Shown here: positions 35,466 to 46,108 of the stretch, in pieces
How positions within the stretch are numbered: the first letter of the stretch is position 1
Layout of the letters: each line of letters opens with the position of its first letter
Source: [Limnothrix rosea] IAM M-220
Lineage (GTDB): Bacteria > Cyanobacteriota > Cyanobacteriia > Cyanobacteriales > MRBY01
Direction: 5' to 3'
DNA length: 64,000 nucleotides
Assembly: GCF_001904615.1 (NCBI RefSeq)
Contig: NZ_MRBY01000020.1
Span: 846 to 64,845, forward strand
Made by a program: the position numbers and the translations under genes
The notes under the pieces: model-generated
What the model saw: only the letters and a program-made list of their open reading frames with translations
What the model was told of the DNA's origin: nothing
Database searches by the model: none

Positions 35466-35527
35466 AAAAAGTAATATGGCTGGCGCTACAAACCCAGTAG
35501 ATCTAGAGCACCAGCCACATTCGCATT
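35466..35527 (-). terminator. Intrinsic terminator of the HLIP gene
   Basis: On the minus strand TGGCTGGTGCT (35527-35517) pairs with AGCGCCAGCCA (35487-35477), one G-T pair, over a 29-base loop, followed by TATTACTTTTTT. Confidence 0.75.
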
Positions 35528-35550
35528 ATCTAACTATTGAAATCGTCAGA

Positions 35551-35694
35551 TTACATTAAACCGATCTGAGAGAGAATGCCTTGTCCGGTCAAAAGTTCAG
35601 TCGCTAGACCGATTACAAATCCAAGCATTGCAAGGCGACCATTCCAAGTCTCTGCAAAGTTAGAAAAACCAAACTTAGTATCTTGAGTATCCAT
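35551..35694 (-). CDS. High-light-inducible protein (HLIP/SCP), one-helix CAB-like
   Basis: 47 aa from ATG 35694 (AAGGA about 11 bases upstream); the longer frame to 35742 is non-homologous. It carries the chlorophyll-binding signature ETWNGRLAMLGF inside its single membrane helix, followed by VIGLATELLTG. HLIPs bind chlorophyll and carotenoid and protect photosystem II assembly under stress in the thylakoid membrane. Monocistronic, with its own terminator; strong light induction is known for the family but no light-responsive element is identified here. Confidence 0.93.
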   Translation of the reverse strand: MDTQDTKFGFSNFAETWNGRLAMLGFVIGLATELLTGQGILSQIGLM

Positions 35695-35942
35695 AATGTT
35701 GTAAATCCTTATGTGAGCAACAAGTGAATCTCTATGACCCACTGAATACAGTATAACGAATTGTAAATAGATATTGCTGTAACGCTTGCTACATGCTTTA
35801 TGTGATCTGCCTCACATGTTAGGTAGGGAGAAATTAGCTGGTTTCAAGTTTTGACAAGGCTTTTAGTAAATATGTAGGGAATCATATTAGGTTGGTATCG
35901 GCTCTGGTGCAGGGTTGGCGATCGCCGTACAATGCCTTCTTC

Positions 35943-36179
35943 TTAACGTAATGTAACGTGTAATTGCAGATTGCTCATGCCCCAAACATCAAAAAATTTG
36001 CGTGATAATTCCAAGCTTGCCTCAGTCATATCACCGTCGGGGCTTACCAAACCACCTTCTAAATAGCGACCGCGATCCGTCACCAAATCCAAGCGCAGCT
36101 GATCGGCTTCAACGGCGGTTAGGACTAATTTTCCTCGCGCTAGGGTCTGTCCGGCACGACTGATAATGGCACAGCGCAT
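35943..36179 (-). CDS. Small conserved hypothetical protein
   Basis: 78 aa from ATG 36179 (GAGGAG about 10 bases upstream); the frame upstream to 36296 has no coding character. Soluble, with two parts: beta-strand-like MRCAIISRAGQTLARGKLVLTA would be too long to quote in full, so note only the opening MRCAIISRAG and the C-terminal FFDVWGMSNLQLHV. No motif recognised. Confidence 0.6.
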   Translation of the reverse strand: MRCAIISRAGQTLARGKLVLTAVEADQLRLDLVTDRGRYLEGGLVSPDGDMTEASLELSRKFFDVWGMSNLQLHVTLR

Positions 36180-36494
36180 TGATGTGTTCTCCTCGAGATT
36201 GGTCAAAAGGCTTGTTGAGTATACCCCAAGCCCTGTTCTCCAAAACCTTTTTGTGGGGTGGCTAATGGCGGCGATCGCCCGGCAACGAACAAGCAAAAAT
36301 CTATTGTTTTCGATTCGAGTAAATCCTTAGGGATATGTCCTGCAAGCTAATCGATCCACCAAGACACTGGCATCTAATTTCAACCCGTAGATTTTGGGGC
36401 GGGGTAGTTATCTCTACCTTTTCACCAATGTCGCCCTGGAGGGATCTTGCTAGGATAAGTAGCAATTCACAGATTTAAGATTTCCATTGTCACC
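36180..36494. other. Divergent intergenic region upstream of msrB
   Basis: About 315 bases with one HIP1 palindrome (near 36271). No gene or clear promoter boxes seen; must contain start signals for the 78-aa gene (minus) and msrB (plus). Confidence 0.45.
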
Positions 36495-36896
36495 ATGACA
36501 GAAAAAGTTGTTAAAACCGATGCCGAATGGCAAGAGCAATTATCGCCAGAAGCCTACAAAGTAACCCGTAAACATGGCACAGAAAGGGCTTTTACAGGGG
36601 AGTACCACGACTATAAGGGTGAAGGAACCTATAACTGTGTCTGCTGCGGTAATCCTTTATTTACGTCCGAGACTAAGTTTAACTCTGGCACTGGTTGGCC
36701 GAGCTATTGGCAGCCTATTGATGAGAAAAATATCACCGAAAAGTCTGACTTTAGTTTTTTTATGAAGCGCACCGAAGTCCTTTGTTCGAAATGTGATGCC
36801 CATCTTGGTCACGTGTTTAATGATGGGCCGCCACCGACTGGCCAGCGTTATTGCATTAATTCTGTTGCTCTAGATTTTAAGCCGAAATCTGAGTAG
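36495..36896 (+). CDS. msrB: Peptide-methionine (R)-S-oxide reductase
   Basis: 133 aa. Reduces methionine-R-sulfoxide in proteins, a repair enzyme for oxidative stress. Zinc ligands Cys48, Cys51, Cys97 and Cys100 (CVCCG and [10 protein letters not shown]) and catalytic Cys120 in RYCINSVAL are all in place, as is [11 protein letters not shown]. No signal peptide, so cytoplasmic. ATG at 36495. Confidence 0.96.
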   Translation: MTEKVVKTDAEWQEQLSPEAYKVTRKHGTERAFTGEYHDYKGEGTYNCVCCGNPLFTSETKFNSGTGWPSYWQPIDEKNITEKSDFSFFMKRTEVLCSKCDAHLGHVFNDGPPPTGQRYCINSVALDFKPKSE

Positions 36897-37034
36897 GGTT
36901 TTACAAACTTTCAATTTATATTTTGAAATTAGAGTAGAGGTGATCTTTTCGAGATCGGCATTGCGGTGCGCCTCTACTTTTTTTGTGGCAAAATGATGAA
37001 CCTTAAACGATATTTGCAATCTGTGCAATTTTCT

Positions 37035-38093
37035 ATGCAACCCCATCTTGCGCTAACTCTCGGTGACCCGGCGGGCATTGGTTCTGAGGTTTTATTAAAA
37101 GCCCTCGCAGATTTAGACATTCGGCAACTGTGTTCCATCACCATTGTGGGTAATCGTCGTCTTTTAGAGCAGGCTTACGCAGCGTTACGGTTAAAAACGA
37201 CAGAGCCTTTAGCAGATCCAGGGAATTTAGAGGTGTTTGACCCGATGGGGGATCTTGATGAAACAATTTATTGGGGTCAAGGTTCGGCATTTACGGGGGA
37301 TTTGGGGTTTCGATATCTTAATGGGGCTATCTACGCGACTTTAGAGGGCAAATTTTCTGGCATTGTTACTGCACCGATTGCGAAGAATTTTTGGCATGAG
37401 GCGGGTCATCATTACCCTGGTCAGACGGAAGTATTGGCGCAAAAAACGAATAGTGATCGTTATGGGATGGCGTTTATCGGGCGATCGCCCTACACCGGTT
37501 GGACATTGCGCAGCTTGCTGGCAACGACCCATATTCCCCTTGCGGATGTGCCGCAAACTTTGACTCCAGAGCTAATGGATCTGAAATTGGGTTTGCTATT
37601 AGAATCCCTCGATAATGATTTTGGGATAAAAAATCCACGGGTGGCGATCGCCGGACTAAATCCCCACAGCGGCGAAAATGGTCAGCTCGGCAGAGAAGAA
37701 AAAGATTGGCTCAACGACTGGCTCGATGCCGCTCGACTCAAATATCCCCAAGCCACGCTCACGGGACTGCATCCCCCCGACACCATGTGGGTGAAAACGG
37801 GTAAAGCTTGGTACGGCAAACCTAATTTTGAAGCTGGGGCTGATGGTTATCTGGCGCTTTATCATGACCAAGGTCTCATTCCGGTGAAGTTGATGGCGTT
37901 CGATTATGCGATTAATACCACGGTTGGTTTGCCTTTTATTCGCACTTCGCCGGATCATGGCACAGCTTTTGATATCGCTGGACAAGGGATTGCCAATCCC
38001 ACCAGTATGAAAGAAGCTATTCGTTTAGCGGCTCACATTAGCCAATGTCGTTTAGAAGATTCGGCCAGTAGCAAACCTCAAGTAATCTGTTAA
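37035..38093 (+). CDS. pdxA: 4-hydroxythreonine-4-phosphate dehydrogenase
   Basis: 352 aa if started at ATG 37035 ([16 protein letters not shown]), which puts the conserved opening at residue 1 as in relatives. The open frame extends back to GTG 36966, with ATG codons at 36993 and 36996, so the start is uncertain. PdxA oxidises 4-phosphohydroxy-L-threonine in the DXP-dependent pathway to pyridoxal 5'-phosphate. Family landmarks: [59 protein letters not shown] and [12 protein letters not shown], which holds metal-binding His. Stands alone. Confidence 0.95.
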   Translation: MQPHLALTLGDPAGIGSEVLLKALADLDIRQLCSITIVGNRRLLEQAYAALRLKTTEPLADPGNLEVFDPMGDLDETIYWGQGSAFTGDLGFRYLNGAIYATLEGKFSGIVTAPIAKNFWHEAGHHYPGQTEVLAQKTNSDRYGMAFIGRSPYTGWTLRSLLATTHIPLADVPQTLTPELMDLKLGLLLESLDNDFGIKNPRVAIAGLNPHSGENGQLGREEKDWLNDWLDAARLKYPQATLTGLHPPDTMWVKTGKAWYGKPNFEAGADGYLALYHDQGLIPVKLMAFDYAINTTVGLPFIRTSPDHGTAFDIAGQGIANPTSMKEAIRLAAHISQCRLEDSASSKPQVIC

Positions 38094-38395
38094 GCAGTAA
38101 AAAATCTTTAAAATATTGTCTTTTCAGTTGAGTTCGGCATATTCGATCCCCCTAAATCTCTTTACTAAAGCTCCGGCTTATCAAGGGGGACTTACGTTTT
38201 TGAGTCGTTTCATCGTTTTTTGAAATGACTATGGCACTTTTTTGGTCAAAGAATTTAGTCATGATCCCCGCAAAACTTAGGACAGGGGGATGAAATGGCA
38301 GAGATGAAAGCATAGACTTACTCTGGGGTGGCGATCGCCTTGGCTAAGGGTGCATTTGCCCCCAAGACTCAACTTAACTTAAACAGTGTATTTCA
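38094..38395. other. Intergenic between pdxA and the lactate permease
   Basis: About 300 bases. Contains a dispersed-type inverted repeat (38148-38189) and a HIP1 site near 38330. No gene seen. Confidence 0.45.
38148..38189. repeat. CCCCCT / AGGGGG inverted repeat
   Basis: CCCCCT at 38148-38153 and AAGGGGG at 38183-38189 bracket about 29 bases (with AAATCTC beside the left arm). The ATCCCCCTAAAT...AAGGGGGACTT arrangement is a common dispersed element in cyanobacterial genomes. It could act as a weak terminator for pdxA. Confidence 0.5.
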
Positions 38396-40105
38396 ATGGA
38401 ACTTGCAGTGTATTGTTTGCTTGCTTTAGCGCCGATTGTGACGGTATTTTTATTGCTCGTCATTGCGAGACGCTCGGCAAAACAGGCGATGCCCATCGCC
38501 TACCTCGTCACGGCGGCGATCGCCCTCTTGATCTGGCAAGTCCCTTTCACTGTTGTCATGGCTTCGACGCTTCAGGGGTTAGTGATGGCGGCAGAGATTC
38601 TCTACATTATTTTTGGGGCGATTTTACTGCTAAATATCCTGCGGGCATCCGGGGCGATCGCCACCATTCGGCGCGGCTTACTGGCGATTTCTCCCGATAG
38701 ACGCATTCAAGCAATCATTATCGTGTGGTTATTTGGCAGCTTTCTAGAAGGGGCATCGGGTTTTGGTACACCCGCCGCTGTCTGTAGCCCTTTATTAGTG
38801 GCCTTAGGTTTTCCGGCGTTAGCTGCCGTCACCATTGCCCTTATTGCCAACAGTACCGCCGTTGTGTTTGGAGCTGTCGGTATTCCAGTTTCCTTGGGGA
38901 TTAATACGGGTCTAGAAGGGGTGGCGATCGTGACAAACCACATTGCTGAACAGGGTTTTACCTATGCTGAATATTTTAAATTTATCGTCATGCGGGTCGG
39001 AGTTTTAAATAGTATTATTGGCACTCTTATTCCCCTGTTTATGGTCTGCACTTTAACCCGCTACTATGGTGAGCGCAAATCTTGGCGGGAAGGATTGGCG
39101 GTGGGCTGGTTCGCCCTCTTTGCCGGCTTCGCGTTTACGATTCCTTCCACTTTGACGGCAATTTTTTTAGGGGCAGAATTTCCTTCCTTAATTGGGGGCT
39201 TAGTGGGTTTAGCCATCGTTATCCCCGCAGCCCAAAAACATTTTTTAATCCCCAAACAAGTTTGGGATTTCCCCCCGGCAGACACTTGGTCAGAGGGCTG
39301 GTCTGGCAGTTTAACTGCAGATATTAATAATGATGTGCGGTCAGATCTTAGCTTAATGAAGGCCTGGACTCCCTATGTTTTAGTCGGCTTATTTTTGATG
39401 TTCTCTAGACTGCCTTTTTTGCCGTTTCAAGCATTTCTTAAAGCGCCCAAGCTCAATCTTCCCAGTCTATTCGGCACGGCGATCGCCATTAACTCTCAAC
39501 CCCTCTATCTGCCGGGCACAATATTTGTTTTCGTGGCAATGTTGACGTATTTTCTCCACCGTATGCAGCGCAAGGCAACGCTCAAAGCAACGAGTGATGC
39601 GGTGTCGACTTTAGCTGGAACAGCCCTCGTTTTGGCGGCGGCTGTACCGATGGCAAGGGTCTTTATCAACTCTGGTTTTAATGAAGCTGATCTTGCGAGT
39701 ATGCCTGTCACCTTGGCGGATGGTGTGGCGAGTTTAGCGGGTTCTAGTTACCCATTTTTTGCGCCGATCATTGGGGCGATGGGTTCATTTATTGCGGGGA
39801 GTGCCACCGTCAGCAATATGATGTTTTCTCTGTTTCAATTTGGGGTCGCGACAAAAATTGGGGCTTCGGCTGTGGTCGTAACGGCATTACAGGCGATCGG
39901 GGCGGCGGCGGGGAATATGATTTGCGTGTCTAATGTGGTGGCTGCTTCGGCGACGGTGGGCTTAAACGGTTGTGAGGGGTTGATCATTCGTCGGGTTTTA
40001 TTGCCCCTGACTTATTATCTTGTGGTGGCGGGTATTTTAGGGGCGATCGCCGCTGTACCCAGTGCGCTGGTTACTTCGGTAGCCAAGGGAATCATCATCA
40101 ATTGA
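38396..40105 (+). CDS. L-lactate permease family transporter
   Basis: 569 aa, about 13-14 membrane helices, the normal length for LctP/GlcA. Diagnostic sequence is [20 protein letters not shown] and [18 protein letters not shown] in the first half; [20 protein letters not shown] and [17 protein letters not shown] in the second. The family imports L-lactate, D-lactate and glycolate with protons. Glycolate is a photorespiratory product, so glycolate transport is a plausible role in a phototroph (inference). No lactate or glycolate dehydrogenase gene adjoins it. ATG at 38396. Confidence 0.92.
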   Translation: MELAVYCLLALAPIVTVFLLLVIARRSAKQAMPIAYLVTAAIALLIWQVPFTVVMASTLQGLVMAAEILYIIFGAILLLNILRASGAIATIRRGLLAISPDRRIQAIIIVWLFGSFLEGASGFGTPAAVCSPLLVALGFPALAAVTIALIANSTAVVFGAVGIPVSLGINTGLEGVAIVTNHIAEQGFTYAEYFKFIVMRVGVLNSIIGTLIPLFMVCTLTRYYGERKSWREGLAVGWFALFAGFAFTIPSTLTAIFLGAEFPSLIGGLVGLAIVIPAAQKHFLIPKQVWDFPPADTWSEGWSGSLTADINNDVRSDLSLMKAWTPYVLVGLFLMFSRLPFLPFQAFLKAPKLNLPSLFGTAIAINSQPLYLPGTIFVFVAMLTYFLHRMQRKATLKATSDAVSTLAGTALVLAAAVPMARVFINSGFNEADLASMPVTLADGVASLAGSSYPFFAPIIGAMGSFIAGSATVSNMMFSLFQFGVATKIGASAVVVTALQAIGAAAGNMICVSNVVAASATVGLNGCEGLIIRRVLLPLTYYLVVAGILGAIAAVPSALVTSVAKGIIIN

Positions 40106-40177
40106 AGCTCCCTTTTCCTACGGCATCTCCCTGAGCCAAGGCGACAAAATTGGGCGTTTTTAATGATGGGCGATCGC

Positions 40178-42568
40178 CTAGAGGATATCTTTTTTCTTCT
40201 GAATCCAAAACGTCACCGCTAAATAGAACGCACTATGCAACAGGAGCATTCCCCAATTCAGCCCAAGATTTTCCCAAGTGGGGTCATAAGTTGCCTCCGC
40301 CCAATCAAAGGGCAAATCAGGAATTGTGCCATCGGGTAACGCCTGCATTTCTGGGAGTAAGGCATTGACATTCACTAAAGTGCCGTAGGCCCCCACCGAC
40401 CAACGACTCAACATGAGCCACGACGCGATTTTCCCTAGACCCGCTTCCATGCTAAACAACACCCCTGAAAAAATAATCTGGGGTAACAACAGTAGCGGCA
40501 AAGCACTATTGGCTTGGGAGCTATTTTTCACACTGGCAGAAATCATCAAACCCATACTATTACAAGTAAAGAGGGTCAAAAATGTGGTGATTGTCACGCC
40601 GACTGACCAAGGCACAAGTTCTGGGTCTGGGGAAGAAAAACAGATCAAAATAACGATACTCATTAACAAAGATTGGGCGATCGCCACCCCACTGAGAATC
40701 AAAATTTTTGAGCCGAGATACGCAAACAAACCCAAATTTACGAGCCGTTCCCTGAGATAAATTGCCGACTCTTTCACAATTTCCTGTAGCGAACTTGAAA
40801 AACCCACCCACAGAGCAGTACAAGTAAACACAAACAAAACCCGTAGTGCCAATGGCGCAAGATTGGTCACATCAGGATCTGGTACAAGGGGATCTTGATC
40901 CTTTAGCGCGAGATAAATTAACAAAATCGCAATGGGTGCAGTGAACAGCGACAGCCCCAAATTCACCTTATCCCCCACGATGAGATGAAAATAACGGCTA
41001 CTGAGAATGGGCAATTGCTGGAAAAAAGAACGTCGCGCCTTTTGTGGGGGTTGGTTATCCGTTTTTATGCTGCTGCCACTCAAACGGTTTTTCACATACC
41101 GCTGACAATAGGGAGACGCATGGAAATTATGGGCTTCCGTTTCGACAGCTCGCTGGGATTCTAGTTTGATATAAATATCGGCAAAATCCCCCGACCGAAT
41201 ATCAAAGAAATTCATCGCTTCGTCGGGGGGGCCAAAATAACAAAGATTACCGCCGCGCCCCAAAAAGACAATGCGATCACAGAGGGTAATATTGCTGGTG
41301 GCATGGGTCACAAGGATAATAGTGCGTCCCTGATTAGCCAGTTTTCGCAATAGTTGCATCATCTTTTTGTCGAGACCCGGATCGAGCCCAGAGGTGGGTT
41401 CATCGAGGAAAAAGAGTTTCGGATCGGCTAACAATTCCACGCCAATGCTGACCCGTTTTAGTTGCCCACCACTGAGATTACGCACAAAAGTATCTTTTCG
41501 GTCAATCATCTCGATTTGTTCGAGGGTTCGATTGACGACATCGTTGATATTGATATCCGGCGGCAAGCGTAATTTAGCAGCGTAAATTAAGACATCCTTC
41601 ACTCGCAAATCCCGGTGGACAATGTCCTGTTGCGGCACATAACCGATCTGAGTGCGGTAAATATTGAAATTTTTCCGCAGGTCTTCCCCATTGAGAGAAA
41701 CGATCCCTTCTGTGGTGGGATCAATACCCAAAAGGGTTCGCATTAACGTTGATTTTCCCGCGCCACTGCCCCCGACTAAGGCGACAAACTGACCGGGTTC
41801 GATGGGCAATGAAATATCATTGAGAATGGTGATCGAGCGATTATTTTTCCCTTTAACAACTCGCTGAATGTGATTGGCATCGAGGCGAATATTTTGTCCT
41901 TGGTCGGCCACGAGGAGCTGCTGACCTCGCAAAACTAAGGTGTAGGGGCCAATGCGAATGGTTGCATTAGGAGCTAGGGTTGTGGCGTTCTGAACTTTTT
42001 GACCATTTACAAAAACGCCATTGGTACTTTTATCTTCGAGGATAAATTTACTGGGGGAAAGCTGAGTGACAATGGCATGGGTTCGGGATACCGTTGGCGC
42101 GTCGAGAATTAAATCTGCATGGTCATCGCGCCCAATGGTAATTTTTTGATTTTGAATGAGAACAGAGCGTTTTTCGGGAGGGTTGGCGTAGCTTGGATCG
42201 TGAGGTGAGCAAAACTCTAGGGTGACCCAGTTTTCTGGGTTTTGCCCGATATGATATTCTACGCCGCACTGCAGGCGATCGCCGCCATCGGGAGAAATAG
42301 TGATGTTATTGACCGATAGACGATTGGTGCTGGGATTCACGCCGTCGCCGTCATAGATGAAATATTGCGAGCCTTGTTTTTTTATCGTCGCCTGACACCG
42401 CCCGACAACGAGCCAATCCTGTGGCACAACCAAGTCAGCTTGCTGGGGATCACGCCCAATAATATGAATATCTTTGCGGAGATCTAGGGTGAGCTGTTCC
42501 CCCTGATATTCCAGTTGCAAATAGGGTGTACCGCTGAAAATAGTTTGGCTACGGGGTTGAGGTGCCAT
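40178..42568 (-). CDS. FHA-FHA-ABC half-transporter (ABCG-like)
   Basis: 796 aa. Two N-terminal FHA domains (about 22-100; and 135-215 with IGRDDHADLIL, VSRTHAIVTQL and DKSTNGVFVNG). Next an ABC ATPase (about 230-460): Walker A GGSGAGKST at 266-274, signature LSGGQLKR, Walker B LFFLDEPTSGLD. Then an ABC2-type membrane domain of six helices (about 540-790). It probably forms a homodimer exporter whose activity is tuned by phosphothreonine binding to the FHA domains; substrate unknown. The second FHA has the canonical binding residues, the first (IIGRDPQQADLVVP) is less conserved. Convergent with the lactate permease gene, 72 bases apart. Confidence 0.93.
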   Translation of the reverse strand: MAPQPRSQTIFSGTPYLQLEYQGEQLTLDLRKDIHIIGRDPQQADLVVPQDWLVVGRCQATIKKQGSQYFIYDGDGVNPSTNRLSVNNITISPDGGDRLQCGVEYHIGQNPENWVTLEFCSPHDPSYANPPEKRSVLIQNQKITIGRDDHADLILDAPTVSRTHAIVTQLSPSKFILEDKSTNGVFVNGQKVQNATTLAPNATIRIGPYTLVLRGQQLLVADQGQNIRLDANHIQRVVKGKNNRSITILNDISLPIEPGQFVALVGGSGAGKSTLMRTLLGIDPTTEGIVSLNGEDLRKNFNIYRTQIGYVPQQDIVHRDLRVKDVLIYAAKLRLPPDININDVVNRTLEQIEMIDRKDTFVRNLSGGQLKRVSIGVELLADPKLFFLDEPTSGLDPGLDKKMMQLLRKLANQGRTIILVTHATSNITLCDRIVFLGRGGNLCYFGPPDEAMNFFDIRSGDFADIYIKLESQRAVETEAHNFHASPYCQRYVKNRLSGSSIKTDNQPPQKARRSFFQQLPILSSRYFHLIVGDKVNLGLSLFTAPIAILLIYLALKDQDPLVPDPDVTNLAPLALRVLFVFTCTALWVGFSSSLQEIVKESAIYLRERLVNLGLFAYLGSKILILSGVAIAQSLLMSIVILICFSSPDPELVPWSVGVTITTFLTLFTCNSMGLMISASVKNSSQANSALPLLLLPQIIFSGVLFSMEAGLGKIASWLMLSRWSVGAYGTLVNVNALLPEMQALPDGTIPDLPFDWAEATYDPTWENLGLNWGMLLLHSAFYLAVTFWIQKKKDIL

Positions 42569-42710
42569 GCTTGACGTTTAACTTTTAGGTCTCTTGCAAT
42601 CATAGGATAAAAGTCTTGGTACATAGAGAGATTGGCGGCGATCGCCCCACCGCCCAAAGAAAAAGTATTAGACTACGAAGCTGCTAATAAATTTTTGATT
42701 ATTTGACTGC

Positions 42711-43508
42711 ATGAGTGAAAAAAACGAGGCAACCTACAGCGCGGCAAATATCATCAATTACTACGCCCAACTAGAACTGCTACAGCCCGCCGAACAAACA
42801 ATCCTTGACCAACTCCGCCATCAGTTACCCACTATAAAAATGTTGGATATTGGCATTGGTGGTGGTCGCACAACGAAACATTTTGCCCCCTTGGTCGAGT
42901 CCTACACAGGCATTGACTATTCCCATGGCATGATTGAAGCTTGCCAAAAACGCTTTCAAAATCAGTCTGATGTGATGACTTTGCAAGTGGGAGACGCGAG
43001 AAATATGGCAGAGTTTGCCGATAATTCTTTCGACTTTATTTTATTTAGCTTTAATGGCATTGACTATGTCTCCCATGGCGATCGCCTTGATATTTTGCAA
43101 GAAATAAATCGCATCGGTAAAACAGGCTGCTATGTCCTTTTTTCCAGCCATAACTTACAGGCAATGGCAAAAGAATTTGACTGGAAAAACAAGCTTAGTT
43201 TCAACCCTATTCATACCTATGTCAATCTGATCATGTTGGTCATTTTGATACTATTCAACCTATCCATCACATACCAGCAACTCACCATAGCAAATCACTT
43301 AATCATTAAAGACGAATCCCACAATTTTAAATTAAAAACCTATTATATTCGTGCAGAAGCACAGACAAAACAACTAGAAAAAAACTTCTCAAACATTGAA
43401 ATTTACTCATGGAAAACAGGTCTAAAAATTTCCAACCCAGCAGAACTATCAGCTCATCCAGATTTATGGCTTTATTACTTTTGCCAAGTTACAGAAAACC
43501 ATTTTTAA
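42711..43508 (+). CDS. SAM-dependent methyltransferase
   Basis: 265 aa. Motif I MLDIGIGGGRTTKHFAPL, then YTGIDYSHGMIEACQKRF, DARNMAEFADNSFDFILF as the motif II-IV region, and IGKTGCYVLFSSHNL. The C-terminal third has a hydrophobic stretch (VNLIMLVILILFNLSITYQ, about residues 165-185) that may be a membrane-associated helix, unusual for the fold. AT-rich toward the 3' end. Substrate unknown. Divergent from the ABC transporter gene. Confidence 0.82.
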   Translation: MSEKNEATYSAANIINYYAQLELLQPAEQTILDQLRHQLPTIKMLDIGIGGGRTTKHFAPLVESYTGIDYSHGMIEACQKRFQNQSDVMTLQVGDARNMAEFADNSFDFILFSFNGIDYVSHGDRLDILQEINRIGKTGCYVLFSSHNLQAMAKEFDWKNKLSFNPIHTYVNLIMLVILILFNLSITYQQLTIANHLIIKDESHNFKLKTYYIRAEAQTKQLEKNFSNIEIYSWKTGLKISNPAELSAHPDLWLYYFCQVTENHF

Positions 43509-43589
43509 AATCACCCTACCTAGAAAGTTAGTTAGATCACCCTTGCCATATTTCCAAATAAATTTATAGCCCAGACAATATTACGAGCA

Positions 43590-45263
43590 TTAGTTACTTT
43601 GGTACAAACGATAACCGTTATTTTCATAGGCGATCGGCAAATCTAGATTATGCTTACGATAATCAAAAAAGTATTGAGCCTGATATTTTTCCATCAAATT
43701 TTTGACTTGAACCGTTGTTAGTTTTTGATAATCTTGATGTAACTCTTCCTCCATCTCAAAACCTGTTTTTTGCCACACATAATCTTTCGGATAGCCAGAC
43801 AAATCATTTAACCTTTCATACCATTCAAAAATTTGAATCTCTGTCGGTGGAACCAATTTAAACTTAGCAATCGTTGCTCGGTTAGTCAGCCAGTTAAAAC
43901 CAATATAGTGACTTGGCGAAGAAATTATAATAGCTTCTTTTGCCGTATTATTTTTAATCCAAGTAAACACATCTTGACTTTCTAAATTATTTTGCTCAAT
44001 ACCAATGGGAAAATCTAATAAATTAATTGCTTGCTTTGTAAAGCTTGTCAGAGTGAGTGAATGAACCAAAGCTAAAGTCACTAAACATAGAGAAAAACCG
44101 TATTTTTTAAACCCTTGAATGTAACGAGAAGTTTTGATATATTTCTGAATAAGATACACAGCAATTAATAATGAATTTAAGGCAAGCATCAAGCTCCCAA
44201 AACGAAATGGATAGTACTGGAGCAATGCCCCCTCTGAGTCGAAAAAGACAGCGACAAAACCACCAAATAATGGGATAAGACTAAATACAGTCAACTCAAG
44301 TAATAATAAGCGACTCTTTATACCAGTCCCATTATTAGGATATTTCTGTACAGAAAAAACGAATTCTTCCTTTGTCTTATGCCAGCACCATCCAAAAATA
44401 CCAAGGTAAATTATAATTATTAAAAATCGAATTTTCTGCCAAGTAAATGGAGCTAAATGGTGTGAATTTCGGAGAAACGTATAGATATAAGTAGCCTGAA
44501 GCATACTTTCCGGCGCTGTGACAGTTTTACTTAAACTATGAAATAAAGTTACAGTTGCAAAAATACTCGTTAATAAATAAATAAAAGTTCCGAGACAAAT
44601 TGTTGACAAATATTTTTTGATAAACTCCTGTCGGAACAATCCTTTTTTATAAGCACTCCAAGCAAGCCACGGGAGAAAAGTTAATGTGGCGTAGCCGCCC
44701 ACTAAAATATGTAGAGAAGTTGCTATCCCTAAGCTAGCAATCATCCAAATATATCGCTGTTTCATAGCTAACCAAATAGCAATCAACACTATTCCATAGG
44801 CAAATCCCTTTGTTTCTAAACTGCCGACCATCCATTCTCCGGCGATCGCCATTCCCTGATGCGAGTAAAGAAATAATGTAATTGCAGTAAATAGACTTAA
44901 AAGATGAAGCTTAATTTGTCGGGCAATTAAGACTAACCCAAAAGAAATAAGGCTGTAATAAATAATCCTGCCAAGGATAGATGTCGCTAAAAAACCAAGA
45001 TAGGCAATACTATGTCCAAACACAAGCTGAAAGAGCGCTTGGTACTTCTGGGGCTGACTAAGATACCAGTCATTGGGTAGCCAATCAGGAAACATGAATT
45101 GTTTAGCTAACATTAATTTACCCACTTCATTTTCAGCCATATTCCCGGTTAGTAAATGACTAAAAATTAGTAATGCAAATATAATCAAAAATTCTTTCAA
45201 AAAAGAAGAGCTATTCTGCTTTTCCTCTTTTTCAAATGTCGAAGTCACAGTGTCAAAAAGCAT
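43590..45263 (-). CDS. Large polytopic membrane protein (DUF6798-like)
   Basis: 557 aa with about ten to twelve membrane helices (for example FLIIFALLIFSHLLTG, FGLVLIARQIKLHLLSLF and SLCLVTLALVHSLTLTSF). The topology, with a soluble C-terminal part (NNTAKEAIIISSPSHYIGF, YQAQYFFDYRKHNL), resembles GT-C-type glycosyltransferases and the DUF6798 proteins of cyanobacteria. The family name is recalled, not checked. AT-rich relative to the surroundings but with one HIP1 site near 44841. Convergent with the methyltransferase gene, 81 bases apart. Confidence 0.7.
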   Translation of the reverse strand: MLFDTVTSTFEKEEKQNSSSFLKEFLIIFALLIFSHLLTGNMAENEVGKLMLAKQFMFPDWLPNDWYLSQPQKYQALFQLVFGHSIAYLGFLATSILGRIIYYSLISFGLVLIARQIKLHLLSLFTAITLFLYSHQGMAIAGEWMVGSLETKGFAYGIVLIAIWLAMKQRYIWMIASLGIATSLHILVGGYATLTFLPWLAWSAYKKGLFRQEFIKKYLSTICLGTFIYLLTSIFATVTLFHSLSKTVTAPESMLQATYIYTFLRNSHHLAPFTWQKIRFLIIIIYLGIFGWCWHKTKEEFVFSVQKYPNNGTGIKSRLLLLELTVFSLIPLFGGFVAVFFDSEGALLQYYPFRFGSLMLALNSLLIAVYLIQKYIKTSRYIQGFKKYGFSLCLVTLALVHSLTLTSFTKQAINLLDFPIGIEQNNLESQDVFTWIKNNTAKEAIIISSPSHYIGFNWLTNRATIAKFKLVPPTEIQIFEWYERLNDLSGYPKDYVWQKTGFEMEEELHQDYQKLTTVQVKNLMEKYQAQYFFDYRKHNLDLPIAYENNGYRLYQSN

Positions 45264-45487
45264 ATATATCTCTAGTGAGAAAACATATAAATATAATTTA
45301 CATGCAAAGATTGTAACAATCTTTTTTCGTTATTTAGCAGTCTATTTTAAGGAAATCAATCCTATAAAAAGGCTTCCTTAGTTGACAAAAGGTTAGCTTG
45401 TTTTGTTCCTAGGCATTAACGGCTAAATAGTCCTATTGTTAACAACAATATCTTTCGACAAGATGAATCTGGTCATCCTTCCCTTGT

Positions 45488-46062
45488 CTACCAAAGCAGA
45501 TCTAGCTCACAAGTAAAATTAAGCATTAGTTTGCCACCGTCTAAAATTTTGGGTCTAGAAGGAATTCTGGGTGATTGATTGAGTTAATAGATTGTTACTT
45601 CTTGGGACTGGGGATTGATTAATTAGCCGAGTTTTGCAGCGTTATTGATATACTCTTTTATTTTTATTTGGAGTGTTTTAATTAAGTCACTTTCAGATCA
45701 AATTTCTACGACAAAATCAGGGCAAATTTGAGCAAATCTTTTTCTTACTTCTGCACTCGGTTTGTTCCAGCGTAATAAGTTTATCTAGGCTGTATTAGGA
45801 GATTTTAGAGTACTATTCGGGAGTTTAAAAAAGTCGAATAACTAAAGATTTTTCCTGATTTGTTCTGACGATTCCAATTCATTAAATCTGTGATGATATT
45901 TGCTTCGCACTCATCACTTTCTGCGCCGACTGGAGGCATAATAATTAATTCTCCTTGGGCTGTATGTTCAAATTGAACATCGGGGTTATTGTGGCAATTT
46001 TTTTCAAATTGTTCGTCATCGATAGTTAGGTTTGAAGAAAAGTCGAGCGTGAAGGTCATCAT
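45488..46062 (-). pseudogene. Uma2-family gene relic
   Basis: Begins intact on the minus strand (MMTFTLDFSSNLTIDDEQF, then GELIIMPPVGAESDECEANI) to a frameshift near 45807. Homology continues in the next frame: KSPNTA, stop, INLLRWNKPSAEVRKRFAQ, ICPDFVVEI, stop, SESDLIKTLQIKIKEYINN, AAKLG, stop, LINPQSQEVTIY, ending LDLLW and TAG at 45490-45488. In intact Uma2 proteins these positions read SPDAAW, PDFVVEL.SESD and AKLGWLI, so the stops replace Trp and Leu-like codons. At least four lesions. Confidence 0.85.
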
Positions 46063-46108
46063 GGCGATCGCCTATCAGAGAACTTGACTATATTTTATCT
46101 TGCAATTC

